From Myxococcales bacterium (GTDB lineage Bacteria > Myxococcota > UBA4151), in contig PBND01000058.1 in assembly GCA_002722845.1 (NCBI GenBank), positions 18,756 through 82,755 on the forward strand: DNA of 64,000 nucleotides. The letters are read 5' to 3'. Under the pieces are notes generated by a model that was given only the letters and a program-made list of their open reading frames with translations, did not search any database and was not told the origin of the DNA. Numbering within the stretch: position 1 is the stretch's first letter; every line of letters begins with the position of its first letter. Positions 31,801 to 40,000 of the stretch are shown in pieces. The position numbers were made by a program, and so were the translations under genes.

Positions 31801-31897
31801 CGGCGGCGGTCTGGATCAACTCCTCAGGGTGGGAGGCCCCCTGAAGAAAGGAGAAATTCGATTTGACCCAGAGGGCAGCGACGGGCTCTGCACTCAT
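28826..31897 (-). CDS. dnaE2: Error-prone DNA polymerase, DnaE2/ImuC
   Basis: A 1023-residue C-family polymerase. It starts MSAEPVAALWVKSNFSFLQG; the PHP domain appears degenerate because the usual HxH near the N-terminus is replaced (VKSNFS). The catalytic core has GRGSAANSILCYC and PDIDLDIEHERREEV with the three Asp residues, followed by a C-terminal OB-like domain (ITLEDEEGFVNVVVW). DnaE2 lacks the tau-binding region of replicative DnaE. Its start overlaps the imuB stop by ATGA, so it belongs to the imuA-imuB-dnaE2 mutasome. It performs translesion and damage-induced mutagenic synthesis with ImuB. Confidence 0.95.
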   Translation of the reverse strand: MSAEPVAALWVKSNFSFLQGASHPEELIQTAADLGLAALALTDEMGFYGQVRAAVAARALDLRLQIGASVRLSSGQRAVIWVRQRNGYAQLCRLISRVRQRAPKGAPLLSRSDLLSLRAEGLSLGCVDGAAWDEGLLRALAERWPRDDLFFLLSDHRRPEEVQQQLALQALCKKHPSYRLLAANEVLYHHRQRRPLQDLLTCVRLGCTLSDLKGRQPPNDEHALMDPAQFRTRFQAWPQAIEAGLELTGRCAFSLFDLRYVYPSEALPDGLSTQDWLRQLAQEGAQARYHGRIPEAVMIQLDRELRIIEDLDYAGYFLTMWEIVRFCQEAGILCQGRGSAANSILCYCLGITAIDPVRMDLLFERFLSRERAEPPDIDLDIEHERREEVIQWVYDRYGRRHAAMVAVIIRYRPKSAVKDIGKAIGIDQNILHRLSRMLSRSQKEIGADLFEKAGLDPQSSACRVLGEKAQELLDFPRHLSTHPGGFLLGHEPVDELVPVEPGGMANRTVIQWDKNDVESLGLFKVDLLGLGMLTQLQKSFRLIARHEGKAYDLATIPAEDPATYAMLSRGDSVGVFQVESRAQMAMLPRLRPRTFYDLTVEIALVRPGPISGDMVHPYLRRRSGEEEVVYPHPSLEPILKRTLGVPIFQEQVMKLAVVAAGYSPGEADQLRRDMAAWRSKGRIEHHRKRLIGGMLDRGIQPEFAQRVFEQIQGFGEYGFPESHAASFALISYASAWLKCHYPAFFYAALFNAQPMGFYSVSSLLESARREGIALGAICVQQSDWDCSLEPMEGRWRLRMGFRCIRGLSRKHRAALEAVERPATLSAFVGQSQLPMQVLQQLARADAFSSYGLDRRQALWVLGALVEAREGALAMMPQENEVSFRALSPLEELAWDQDSAQHSVRCHPMALLRPHWQGLGFVPSGQLRLGQDGERKQACGLVICRQKPQGKVTFITLEDEEGFVNVVVWPDVAARYTLLVKSAQILAVKGRLQVASGVVHLIAHRLWEPEVNGPVAQGRSRDFH

Positions 31898-33417
31898 TGA
31901 ACCCAGCCCTGAAGAAACCAGTCTCCCTCTCGAGCCTCTTGAAAAATCCAAAGCAGTTCACCCCGCTCTAAGCGGGCAAAAAAATAGCGCCTACGCTGCT
32001 CTTTAGCCCACCACCCCCCACTGGCTAAATAAGGTCCGACAAGAGCTTTCACCGCCCCTCGGGCAGGGCCTAAGGGCAGCCACGCTCTTCCTCGCTGAGG
32101 CGGAGGGGCCATGGGTTCAGGCGGCTCGACCAAGCGGCGAACCAGAGGTGGATTTTCAGTTAATGCAGAGACCTCAGGAAGTTTGAACTCCTCAAGAGGA
32201 GCAAAGCCTTGTTGCGCTTCGGGTAAATGCCCGGGCCTCGCCTCGGCTCGACAGACCGCCTCGGATCCGAGCTCAGCCCGCAAGCGAGCCAGGGCAGCAT
32301 GGGCTGCTTTCATATCTCGCCGAGCCCCCCGAAAGAGCGTTAACTGTTCCGCTCGGGCCGGCACCGGTTCTAACTGTAGGGAAAGGGATAAAGCGGGAGC
32401 TCGCAGAGGAAACCGATTCAGGTTGAGGCGCAACAGATCTAAAAAAATCGCTTCATCCAAACTGGCTTCAGCCGGCCGAACCAACCACTGCTGTTGCTGT
32501 TCTCCTTCAGGTGCAAAAGCAGGATCTAAATCCAGATCGAGACGGATGCTCGCCACCGCCCGCCCCCGCGTCGCCAGGGGGGAAAACATCCCATAAAGCT
32601 CTCTTTTAACAGCGAACAACAGCTGGTCTTGCCGAGTCACCGCAGGCTCGAGGTCCCTTTTTAAACAAGGCGCTTCCACCGGTGCCCAGGGGGTCAACTG
32701 GGGCCGGGCTTGAGCCGTCAGGCATCGGTGTAGCCCCTCGGCTTCTGCGCCGAAACGACGGCCCAAGGCCTGGGCGCCTAGAGCCAAAAACTCAGCCACT
32801 GACCGCAAACCTAAGGGGGCGAGTTGCCCCTGTAAACGGGCGCTCAAACCCAAAGCAGATAGGGGCTGCTCCCCCAGTTGCTCTTGCTCCATCTCGCGAT
32901 CCCTTAAAAACAGCACGGGGCGAGCCTGGGGACAGAGGACTCGAGCAGACAGGGGTTCATAGCCCAGCACCATGCGCCCCCACAGGCCTTCTTGAGTTTG
33001 CAAATCTCTCAAAAGGGATTGGGCCCAAGCCCGTAAGGGTCCGACCACTCCCTCCAGGCCGGCAACATCCAGCACAAAGACCCCGGGCTCACCGGCCAGC
33101 AAAGCCAAGGAGGGAACCCGCTGGGAGAGAAACTGAGCGATCCGCTCCTGGCACAACAGCAACTCAGCTTCAGGCCAGGATTGGGTGATGAGCTCCGGCG
33201 CTAAAGCCCGAGCTTGAGCCAAGGTCTGATGGGGGCGGATACGCCGACGGCGAGCGACCTCATTGAGGGCTAAAACCCGGGCACCAGGATGATCGCTTCG
33301 GCTCAACACAAGGGCTCGCTCGCGCCACTGGGGCTGCTGTCGGCAAACCCATTGTAAAGCCAGGTCGGGCAACTGCAGAACGGCCCGCTGGGGCCCCTGT
33401 GGCGAGTTTATGGACAT
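31894..33417 (-). CDS. imuB: ImuB, inactive Y-family polymerase-like protein
   Basis: A protein of about 507 residues with the Y-family fold but without the catalytic acidic residues of DinB (the N-terminal strand reads RAVLQLPDLAL). It serves as the hub linking DnaE2 to the beta clamp. A clamp-binding motif QLTLF is visible near residue 354. The start is the ATG at 33417 (MSINSPQG), which overlaps the imuA end by 10 bases; an upstream in-frame stretch to 33543 belongs to imuA's coding region. The end overlaps dnaE2 by ATGA. Confidence 0.9.
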   Translation of the reverse strand: MSINSPQGPQRAVLQLPDLALQWVCRQQPQWRERALVLSRSDHPGARVLALNEVARRRRIRPHQTLAQARALAPELITQSWPEAELLLCQERIAQFLSQRVPSLALLAGEPGVFVLDVAGLEGVVGPLRAWAQSLLRDLQTQEGLWGRMVLGYEPLSARVLCPQARPVLFLRDREMEQEQLGEQPLSALGLSARLQGQLAPLGLRSVAEFLALGAQALGRRFGAEAEGLHRCLTAQARPQLTPWAPVEAPCLKRDLEPAVTRQDQLLFAVKRELYGMFSPLATRGRAVASIRLDLDLDPAFAPEGEQQQQWLVRPAEASLDEAIFLDLLRLNLNRFPLRAPALSLSLQLEPVPARAEQLTLFRGARRDMKAAHAALARLRAELGSEAVCRAEARPGHLPEAQQGFAPLEEFKLPEVSALTENPPLVRRLVEPPEPMAPPPQRGRAWLPLGPARGAVKALVGPYLASGGWWAKEQRRRYFFARLERGELLWIFQEAREGDWFLQGWVQ

Positions 33418-34016
33418 CCCGGCACCCCACGACAGGACTGATGCCAAGCCCATCGAGCCGGACCCTGACGGTCTTTGAGCCCCTGCCAACGTAAAACAAA
33501 GACGTTGGGTCCGATCCGCTCCCGGTGCACGCCACTGCGCCAACTAATCCCCACACCAACCGAGGGCGAATCATCTGGCTTTTCACTCAACACGATTAAA
33601 CAACTCTCATGGCGAGCGCAGCGGGCCGCCAGACGAGTCAGTAAGGGCAGGGGCAAGCCCTGCCGACCCAGGTCCAAAAGAACACCACCAAAAGCGCCTG
33701 ATGCCAACAGCACGTCGGCTGCTCGCCCCAGTTGCTCCCGACGGGGGGGGAAGAGGAAAGCCATGGCATCCAGGTCGAGTTGCCAGGGCAGCAGGTCGGG
33801 AACAAAGGGGCGTAAAGAAGAGCAGCCAACCCAAGCCACCGGTTCTCCTGCTTCTTGAAGGTGGCGAAGCAACCAAAGGCCGGAAGAAATCGGTGCAAAA
33901 GAGCCCTGCCCAGAGACCTCGACCACCTGTCCTTGGATTCGCTCAAGGGACCAAGGGGCCGCCTCCACAGGATTGCGTTCGAAGTGACGAGCCGGTTGAA
34001 CAAGATGAAGGACCAT
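33408..34016 (-). CDS. imuA: ImuA, RecA-like mutasome component
   Basis: A 202-residue ImuA-type protein. It has a RecA-like core without a canonical Walker A (GQGSFAPISS in its place), consistent with the family. First gene of the imuA-imuB-dnaE2 cassette. A LexA-type box (34027-34046) lies just upstream, with candidate -35 TTTATA and -10 TATATA on either side of its core, so the operon is probably SOS-induced and tightly repressed. The -10 leaves almost no leader, so the mRNA may be nearly leaderless. Confidence 0.85.
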   Translation of the reverse strand: MVLHLVQPARHFERNPVEAAPWSLERIQGQVVEVSGQGSFAPISSGLWLLRHLQEAGEPVAWVGCSSLRPFVPDLLPWQLDLDAMAFLFPPRREQLGRAADVLLASGAFGGVLLDLGRQGLPLPLLTRLAARCARHESCLIVLSEKPDDSPSVGVGISWRSGVHRERIGPNVFVLRWQGLKDRQGPARWAWHQSCRGVPGCP

Positions 34017-34022
34017 AAGTCC

Positions 34023-34050
34023 TATATACTGTACAAATGTTCAGTATAAA
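34023..34050 (-). promoter_or_regulatory. Candidate imuA promoter with LexA box
   Basis: On the minus strand TTTATA (34050-34045) and TATATA (34028-34023) lie 16 bases apart. The 20-base palindromic LexA-like box (34027-34046, core CTGTACAAATGTTCAG) fills the spacer. It matches 14 of 17 positions of the Myxococcus xanthus LexA motif as I recall it (CTRHAMRYBYGTTCAGS). Repression by LexA is the natural reading. Confidence 0.75.
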
Positions 34051-34058
34051 AGGGCCCG

Positions 34059-34841
34059 CTACGAGGTGGCTGTTTGATCTCGCAGTTGCATCAATTCCCG
34101 CAAAACCAGGCCTGGCCGGGTTCGCTGCGGCGCATGCCCTAGGGTCTTTTCGACCACCACCCGGGTTCCAATCGCCTCCCGCATCCGAGCCAGACAACTT
34201 TGGGGCAAAATTCCATCCCGGCTACCCCATAGAATTCGCAACCGATGCTCTAAGCCCTGCAAGGCCCCCGGCTGGACCAAATGATTTCGGCTATCCAAAC
34301 GGACAAAAGATTGAACGACCTCGCTTTCAAGAACGGGCGCCATCAATCGCCTTGCAGCACCTCGAATGACCAAAGGGGCATCCGGTAAGCAGGCCTGAGC
34401 AAAGCGCTTTGCGTCGGGCTGGGCAAACAGGGCACCTGCTTCCTGCAATTCCTCTGGGTTCATAAATCCCGCCGGCGCCAACAGAAGGGCTCCATGAACC
34501 GACTCGGGGTGGCTCCGCAGGCTCAAGCAGGCAATCCAGGCCCCCAGAGAGTTGCCCACGACAAAGGCGCCGCCCTCACAGCATGTCTCGATGAGTGTGC
34601 TCAGAAAGCGAACCCCATCATCCATACTCAGACGATCCAACTCCGCCTCGGGGACCAAGGAGTAGCCGAAGCCAGGCATGTCCGGCACGAGAATTCGCCC
34701 CCAAGGTCCTCGAGCAAGCCGTCGCAACATCAAGGCCCAGGTACTGCCCCGATCACCGAGCCCATGGAGCAGAACCAAATCTGGTCCCCCCCGCCCGCGA
34801 CCGCTCAGCATGCTGATCTCGTAGCCTTCATATTCCACCAC
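34059..34841 (-). CDS. Alpha/beta-fold hydrolase
   Basis: A 260-residue cytoplasmic-type hydrolase. Oxyanion region VLLHGLGDRGSTW, nucleophile elbow VVGNSLGAW (Ser in GNSLG), a later Asp in LWGSRDGILP and His in TLGHAPQ give a complete triad. No signal peptide. The substrate is unknown; BioH-like, MhpC-like or lipase relatives would all fit. It ends 18 bases before the LexA box of imuA and follows the 34934 gene on the same strand. Confidence 0.85.
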   Translation of the reverse strand: MVEYEGYEISMLSGRGRGGPDLVLLHGLGDRGSTWALMLRRLARGPWGRILVPDMPGFGYSLVPEAELDRLSMDDGVRFLSTLIETCCEGGAFVVGNSLGAWIACLSLRSHPESVHGALLLAPAGFMNPEELQEAGALFAQPDAKRFAQACLPDAPLVIRGAARRLMAPVLESEVVQSFVRLDSRNHLVQPGALQGLEHRLRILWGSRDGILPQSCLARMREAIGTRVVVEKTLGHAPQRTRPGLVLRELMQLRDQTATS

Positions 34842-34886
34842 CTCACGTCGGAAGCCCGCGGGGCGAACTCCCAGGTCGTAAAACGG

Positions 34887-34902
34887 CTCTAAAAAGTTAG
34901 AG
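34887..34902 (-). terminator. Weak stem-loop after the 34934 gene
   Basis: CTCTAA and TTAGAG form a 6-base stem with a 4-base loop; on the minus strand it is followed by CCGTTTT. It lies between the 34934 gene and the hydrolase. The stem is AT-rich, so termination would be weak. Confidence 0.35.
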
Positions 34903-34933
34903 AAATATGCGCGGCGATGGGCGCTTGTCCGCT

Positions 34934-35662
34934 TCAGAGCGCTAGACCCCAGAGCAAAAATACTCCGCCTAAAACGCTGAGCCCAAGAGATAAGCTGCGG
35001 ATCCCTCGATCTTGGCCATCAAGACCATGGAAGTCGTCATCTGCGGTGTTGCGTTGGTTCTCTGTCAGTGTTGCGTCCTCAGCCTCCGCCTTCAGACGCA
35101 ACAACTCGGGTCTGTTGACCAAGCGGCTGTAGGCAAAGGCGCCCCCTGCGACCAGCAGAGCTGCCCCACCGCTGCCGACCAGGGTCATGGGCAGTCGGGA
35201 GGTCCCCTCCGTCACCGAAGGGGCCGAGCCGGGTAGACCGATCACGAGTTCGGCTGCCGACTTGCCAGCATCACTTCTTGGAAAGAGCTCTGAAATCATC
35301 TCGTCGAGCGTGCTGGCCAAGCCCAACAAGTCGGGAGCCTGTCGCCTCACAACCGTTGGGGTGCTGCCCGGACGACTCCAGTCCTCCAGGCGGAGCTCCA
35401 ACTGGAGATGGATTCCCACCCGATCCACTTTGCCCATGAGCGCCAAATCTGGGCCCCGGCGGGCCAAAAGGTCACCTACGCTGACCTCGACGAGATCCAG
35501 GTGAGCCTTTGCTTGGATCCGCTGACGCAACTGGGAAGCCAGGCGGCTCGCATCCTCGCTCGCAATCTCTCCGCTGCGCTGAAACGGCGGAACGGCGATC
35601 TTCACCTGAGCCGCTTGGGCCCATGAGGAGGTGAACAGACCAAACCACAATAACCAACGCAT
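34934..35662 (-). CDS. Exported membrane protein with LpoB/CsgG-like N-terminal domain
   Basis: About 242 residues. A signal peptide (MRWLLWFGLFTSSWAQAAQ) is followed by VKIAVPPFQRSGEI and ASRLASQLRQRI, a pattern typical of periplasmic domains such as CsgG/TolB/LpoB N-termini. Two hydrophobic helices near residues 155-180 and at the C-terminus suggest a membrane anchor. I chose the ATG at 35662, ten bases after AGGAG, over the TTG at 35671. It is divergent from the kinase gene. Function unknown; a cell-surface assembly role is only a guess. Confidence 0.6.
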   Translation of the reverse strand: MRWLLWFGLFTSSWAQAAQVKIAVPPFQRSGEIASEDASRLASQLRQRIQAKAHLDLVEVSVGDLLARRGPDLALMGKVDRVGIHLQLELRLEDWSRPGSTPTVVRRQAPDLLGLASTLDEMISELFPRSDAGKSAAELVIGLPGSAPSVTEGTSRLPMTLVGSGGAALLVAGGAFAYSRLVNRPELLRLKAEAEDATLTENQRNTADDDFHGLDGQDRGIRSLSLGLSVLGGVFLLWGLAL

Positions 35663-35794
35663 TCTGCCCAAACTCCTCTCGTTGTGGCTTGTGGCGTAAA
35701 ACGAAGCGCATTTCCAGCCCGGCCATTTCTTTGACCCTTACGTATGCGCGCGGGGATCTGGGGGGAGCCTTTATATCCCTTTGCTGAGGACTGC

Positions 35795-37687
35795 TTGGAA
35801 ACCATCGCTGACCGCTATCGACTCATTCGCCGCCTGGGATCAGGTGGGATGGCCGAAGTGTGGCTAGCAGAGCAAGTCGGCCCCCGTGACTTTGTTCGAC
35901 GAACGGTCCTCAAACGAATTCACGCCCATCTTGCCGATGATGAAAAGTTCGTTCGGGCCTTTGAGGATGAGGCCCGACTCGCTGCCCGACTCCAGCACCC
36001 GAACATCGTTCGGATCGAAGATTTCGGCGAAGATGCCGGCTCCCTTTTTCTCGTCATGGAATACGTTGGCCGCTGGGATCTCCGCAGTCTGGTAAATCAA
36101 GCCCAGGGTGCCGGGATTCCCTTGCCCTTTAATCTCGTCCTTCAGTTGGGCGCCCAAATCGCCGATGCGCTCCACTACGCCCACCACTTCTGTGATGAAG
36201 AGGGGGCGCCGCTTCGCATCGTCCATCGAGATGTCAGCCCACAAAATATTATGCTGACCGACGCAGGCCAGGCGAAACTCTTGGATTTCGGCATCGCTAA
36301 GGCTGCGAGCAATCGGGATAAAACGCGTACGGGCATGCTCAAAGGGAAGCTCGCCTACCTCAGCCCAGAACAAGCCACCGGCGAGCCCGTCGATGGGCGA
36401 ACCGACCAATATGCTCTGGGTATCGTTCTCTACGAGTTGCTTGCTCGGGTCCGGCTTTTCGCCGCCGACTCGGAGATCTCCACCTTTCGCAAAGTCAGCG
36501 CTGCGGAGGTGCCCGACCTCCACAGCCTCTGCCCCGAACTCCCAGTCTCGGTGGCGGATGCCATATCGAGAGCACTGCAACGTCAACCCGATGACCGTTA
36601 CCCCGATGCCAGGGCTTTTGCCCGAGCGCTTGAAAACCTCGTCCCTGAGGTGGGCGGCTCCTTTGGGCCTGATCAGTTTGCTCAGTTCATCCGCCGACTC
36701 GAAGCCAGCGATAGTGTTCCCGATGCCCTGCCCTACCTCTCGGAAACCATGTTATCGCGGGCCCTCGAGGAGAACACGGAAGCCGACACGGACGGGGTCG
36801 CTACCTTGTTCAAAGATGTGGGGGAGTTTAGCCGGACTGAACCCGATCTAGATGCGGTATCCACCGAGCCTGCCCCAGCCAGTGACGCTCCTCGATCCCC
36901 CCGGGCCCAAACCGGTGAAAGCCGCTTTGAGACCGCCACCCTCCACACCGATGGTCTTCGCAGCCCTGGTGTGGCGGAGGTCCAAGAAACCGTCCTCATG
37001 GACCCTCGGATGTCGGTGGATGAAGCCAGCCCAAATCCCCCACCGACGAGCCCCGCACCGGCCAACGAGACGAGCCGCTGGGTCTACCCGCTTTTTTTGC
37101 TGCTGCTACTCGCGGGTACCGCCCTACTCTTTGCCCAGAGTTCCGAGCCAAACAAGGCCGAGCCAAAGCAAGAGCCGTCGCCGCCAGAGATGAGGGCCGA
37201 TCACCCCCCACAAGTGGTGGCTCCGGCGCAGCCAGAACCCGTTTTGGCACCGGCGATTGAAAGCACAGCACCGAAAGCAGAGCCGGTGAAGCCAAAAGGG
37301 GAGAAAACGCCCAAGGCCGAGGCCAAAAATCGAACTCCTGTGAAGGCATCCAGGCCAAGCCCAAGCCCGAATAAAAAAGCTATCTCTTCACCACCAGTCC
37401 GCAAGGCTGCCCGACCCAAACCAGCAAAAAGCCGAAGTCTATCGAAGGATGATCTCGACGCACCACTGTTCAAGCACTTTCAACAGATCCTAGACTGCCA
37501 GAGCCGCCATCAAGGCGTCGGTGTAAAGGTCAAAATCCGCTTAAAAATACAGTCCTCAGGGCGTCCAGGGATCCTGGGGATCAAGGGGGCAACTGGAGCC
37601 TATGCCGGCTGTCTAGAAGAGACGATTTCATCCTGGCGATGGCCCCGCTTCAGCGGCAATCCACAGCCCCATACGATCACCTTCTGA
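35795..37687 (+). CDS. Transmembrane Ser/Thr protein kinase with periplasmic TonB-C-like domain
   Basis: About 630 residues. A cytoplasmic Hanks-type kinase domain (RLGSGGMAEVWLA Gly loop, HRDVSPQNIML catalytic loop, DFGIAKA, SPEQATGE) spans roughly residues 5-285, followed by a Ser/Pro-rich linker, one membrane helix (VYPLFLLLLLAGTALLF), a Pro/Lys-rich periplasmic spacer and a C-terminal AgmX/TonB-C-like domain with two Cys. It probably links an external signal or an envelope machine to phosphorylation. The TTG at 35795 has GAGGA just before it and begins right before the kinase fold; an ATG at 35744 would add 17 residues of atypical codons. It abuts the convergent tusA gene with no gap. Confidence 0.88.
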   Translation: METIADRYRLIRRLGSGGMAEVWLAEQVGPRDFVRRTVLKRIHAHLADDEKFVRAFEDEARLAARLQHPNIVRIEDFGEDAGSLFLVMEYVGRWDLRSLVNQAQGAGIPLPFNLVLQLGAQIADALHYAHHFCDEEGAPLRIVHRDVSPQNIMLTDAGQAKLLDFGIAKAASNRDKTRTGMLKGKLAYLSPEQATGEPVDGRTDQYALGIVLYELLARVRLFAADSEISTFRKVSAAEVPDLHSLCPELPVSVADAISRALQRQPDDRYPDARAFARALENLVPEVGGSFGPDQFAQFIRRLEASDSVPDALPYLSETMLSRALEENTEADTDGVATLFKDVGEFSRTEPDLDAVSTEPAPASDAPRSPRAQTGESRFETATLHTDGLRSPGVAEVQETVLMDPRMSVDEASPNPPPTSPAPANETSRWVYPLFLLLLLAGTALLFAQSSEPNKAEPKQEPSPPEMRADHPPQVVAPAQPEPVLAPAIESTAPKAEPVKPKGEKTPKAEAKNRTPVKASRPSPSPNKKAISSPPVRKAARPKPAKSRSLSKDDLDAPLFKHFQQILDCQSRHQGVGVKVKIRLKIQSSGRPGILGIKGATGAYAGCLEETISSWRWPRFSGNPQPHTITF

Positions 37688-37939
37688 TCAGTGGGACTCC
37701 GTCGGATCAGGGCTGACTTTAGTCAAGGTCAGACGCCAGAGCGAAGGCTCGATCTCCTCAAGCCCATCCAAGCGCTGCCGAAAAAGAGACAGGCTACGAG
37801 GAATCTGTCGGGTGGCCGGCTCGTGGTCGAGAAGCACGCACAAGCGAGCCCCAAGGTCCGCTTCCTCAAGCCAGAGCTTGATGCGAACAAAGGTCAGCGG
37901 GCAGACCTCGCCGCGCAGATCCATTTCGTGGTGCTCCAT
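37688..37939 (-). CDS. TusA-family sulfurtransferase-like protein
   Basis: A small protein of the TusA/SirA family: MDLRGEVCPLTFVRIKLWLEE carries the conserved CP motif whose Cys accepts persulfide sulphur, then a beta-alpha-beta core. About 83 residues from the ATG at 37939, matching the family; an in-frame ATG at 38002 would add 21 non-conserved residues. Members relay sulphur for tRNA thiolation, molybdenum cofactor or other sulphur uses; which applies here cannot be seen. Its stop directly abuts the kinase stop. Confidence 0.72.
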   Translation of the reverse strand: MEHHEMDLRGEVCPLTFVRIKLWLEEADLGARLCVLLDHEPATRQIPRSLSLFRQRLDGLEEIEPSLWRLTLTKVSPDPTESH

Positions 37940-38127
37940 GGCTTCGGCTTTGCCCCGATCGCAGCCTCCGATCAAGGCGGCAGACTGGCTTTCTTTCCTC
38001 ATTTCTTAGCGATTGGCCGCAACCGCGCCGCCCTCTTTGCGATAAAAGCTGCGCAACAACGGTTTGCAGGTCGAGGCCATCGGTTTAGGTTCGACCCGCA
38101 GAAAACGTATGGATAAGGAAGATCATC

Positions 38128-39927
38128 ATGCCGAATAAAATTTCTAGCCTCGCAAAGAATCTGGCTGCCAACGGAAACATCGACCGGGCCGGAGCCCAAG
38201 CGCTCATCGACGCGGCCAAAGATGGTCCTGGCATCACCGAGAATGAGAAGAAAGAACTCAACAGTGTGTTGAGTCGCTACGCGGACAAGTTTGAGCCGAC
38301 AGCGAAGTTTATGCTCCAAGACATCATCCTTCCCGCCCCCACGGGACCCGGTGATTTGGATAATGATGGTCTCTCGAACGCCCGGGAAGCCAAGTTGGGT
38401 ACCAGTGCTCGCCTCGCAGACACCGACGGCGATGGCCTGAACGACGGCGTGGAAGTCAACAAGTACAAGTTGGATCCAAAAAGTGGACAAGAGACCATGG
38501 CGGTCCCGAAGACCTGGACCACGACCTATTGGCCCATGGCTGGCAGCGGCAACCCAGACGGCAGCCCCCGCACCCACCTCTGGGCCACGGGTGGCGCACT
38601 GGATAAATTCGATAGCCTGATGAAGGCCCGGGGCAATGAAGACAATGCCAAAGCCCTCGAGTTTGAACGCAAGCCGGCGCTCAACTGGCTCGTTGGGGAT
38701 CGGGACAAGGGTCATTACATCCCCAAGAGCCAGCTCAAAGAATCGGATGCGGAGAGGACCACAGGCGTCGACTTTGATGGTGATGGCAAGATCACCTCTG
38801 GCGTCAAAGTGGACTTCATTGATGCCCGTGGTGACTTTGCGGCCGTCTCCTCCCGGGGTGCTTTCACCCCCATGCTTGGCGAAGAGAAGCTCAGCAAAAA
38901 GTTGGTGGACGCCCCCGAGGGCCAAGAAGGGAAGATCGTCGAGTACTACAAGGCCGATGGCACCAAACTCACGGAAGAGGAGCATAAAAATGTGATCCTC
39001 AAAAACCCCAATGGTGACGGCAAAGCCGATGGCTCCATGGGTGTGGGCTGGTGGGGATCCTGCGATAAGGTGGCCCTGGCCGGCATCCTCTTTCAGGATC
39101 CGAAGCGGGACGTGACCCTCGACGGTGTCACCTTTTCGAAGCAGGACATTCGCGGCCTGCTGACCGTGATCGCTAACTCTCAGTCAAAGGGGACCGACTT
39201 TGTGGGCGCCCGCTACGATGAGAAGCCCGATATTGTCGTCACCAAGGATGGACGTCAGGTCAACGGCACCATCACCAGCATGACCGGGGACGATTTCCGG
39301 ACCAAGGATATGTGGCGCTGGAACGGGGACTTCATGGTCAAAGAGGGCAGCGACAAAGAGGTCACTTTGAAGCTCGCCGACGGCACGGAGAAAACCTACG
39401 CCGCCGACGAGATCAAGTACCTCGCCCGGGAAGACAAGAAGGACATGAACCCAGCGGACTATCACACCACCGTGAAGAACTGGTTGGCTGACGGTCGTGG
39501 TGCGGCCTTCGATAAGGACGCCGGGCCCCACGTCTGGAACTACAACTTCCACAAGGCTGAGTTCACCGAGAAGAACGTCGAGAACTTCAACCGGGAGGAA
39601 GCCATCGGTCACAATGGTCCTGCTGGTGACGGCGAGATCCGCCACTATAGCTCTAAAATCCACTTCGGTAACTCGCCGGACACCTTCAGCTACTGGCTGG
39701 AGTACAAGGATGGCGATATCGTCAACGGTGGCTGGAAGGGGAAGAACCCCGACTTCATGTGGCGACCCGGCGACAACGCTGACTTCACCGGTCACAATGC
39801 TCGGAACCCCTATGTGAAGCCCGAGCTGATCAAGGAGATCTACGAAGCTTCGATTGCGGAAGAGCAGCCCGTCGGTGACTGGGGCACCCCAGTGTCCGAT
39901 GAATGGCCGACCTCAGGGCCGGAGTAA
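38128..39927 (+). CDS. Transglutaminase-like protein with calcium-binding repeats
   Basis: A 599-residue protein without a signal peptide. The N-terminus (about 1-70) is helical and hydrophilic; residues 76-110 hold DxDxDG calcium-loop motifs (DLDNDGLSN, DTDGDGLNDG), as in thrombospondin-type or EF-hand-like loops. The remainder resembles the transglutaminase-elicitor fold: probable catalytic Cys312 in GWWGSCDKVALAG, and His468 in PHVWNYNFH. Lys/Asp-rich and unusually polar. It could be a secreted toxin or cross-linking enzyme exported by a system that does not use Sec (inference). AAGGA lies 8 bases before the ATG. A strong terminator follows at 40001. Confidence 0.7.
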   Translation: MPNKISSLAKNLAANGNIDRAGAQALIDAAKDGPGITENEKKELNSVLSRYADKFEPTAKFMLQDIILPAPTGPGDLDNDGLSNAREAKLGTSARLADTDGDGLNDGVEVNKYKLDPKSGQETMAVPKTWTTTYWPMAGSGNPDGSPRTHLWATGGALDKFDSLMKARGNEDNAKALEFERKPALNWLVGDRDKGHYIPKSQLKESDAERTTGVDFDGDGKITSGVKVDFIDARGDFAAVSSRGAFTPMLGEEKLSKKLVDAPEGQEGKIVEYYKADGTKLTEEEHKNVILKNPNGDGKADGSMGVGWWGSCDKVALAGILFQDPKRDVTLDGVTFSKQDIRGLLTVIANSQSKGTDFVGARYDEKPDIVVTKDGRQVNGTITSMTGDDFRTKDMWRWNGDFMVKEGSDKEVTLKLADGTEKTYAADEIKYLAREDKKDMNPADYHTTVKNWLADGRGAAFDKDAGPHVWNYNFHKAEFTEKNVENFNREEAIGHNGPAGDGEIRHYSSKIHFGNSPDTFSYWLEYKDGDIVNGGWKGKNPDFMWRPGDNADFTGHNARNPYVKPELIKEIYEASIAEEQPVGDWGTPVSDEWPTSGPE

Positions 39928-40000
39928 GCGGCGTCTGGCCGAGAACGGATCGGCTTCGCTCCTCCTGCAATCTGCACAGCAAAAAGCAGGGTTATTCCAT

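Noticed and set aside
35744..35794. Upstream ATG start of the kinase
   Set aside because: No ribosome site; the added codons are atypical and not part of the kinase fold. The TTG at 35795 has GAGGA.
38080..38105. tRNA-like GGTTCGACCC arm
   Set aside because: No matching acceptor stem, anticodon loop or CCA end is nearby.
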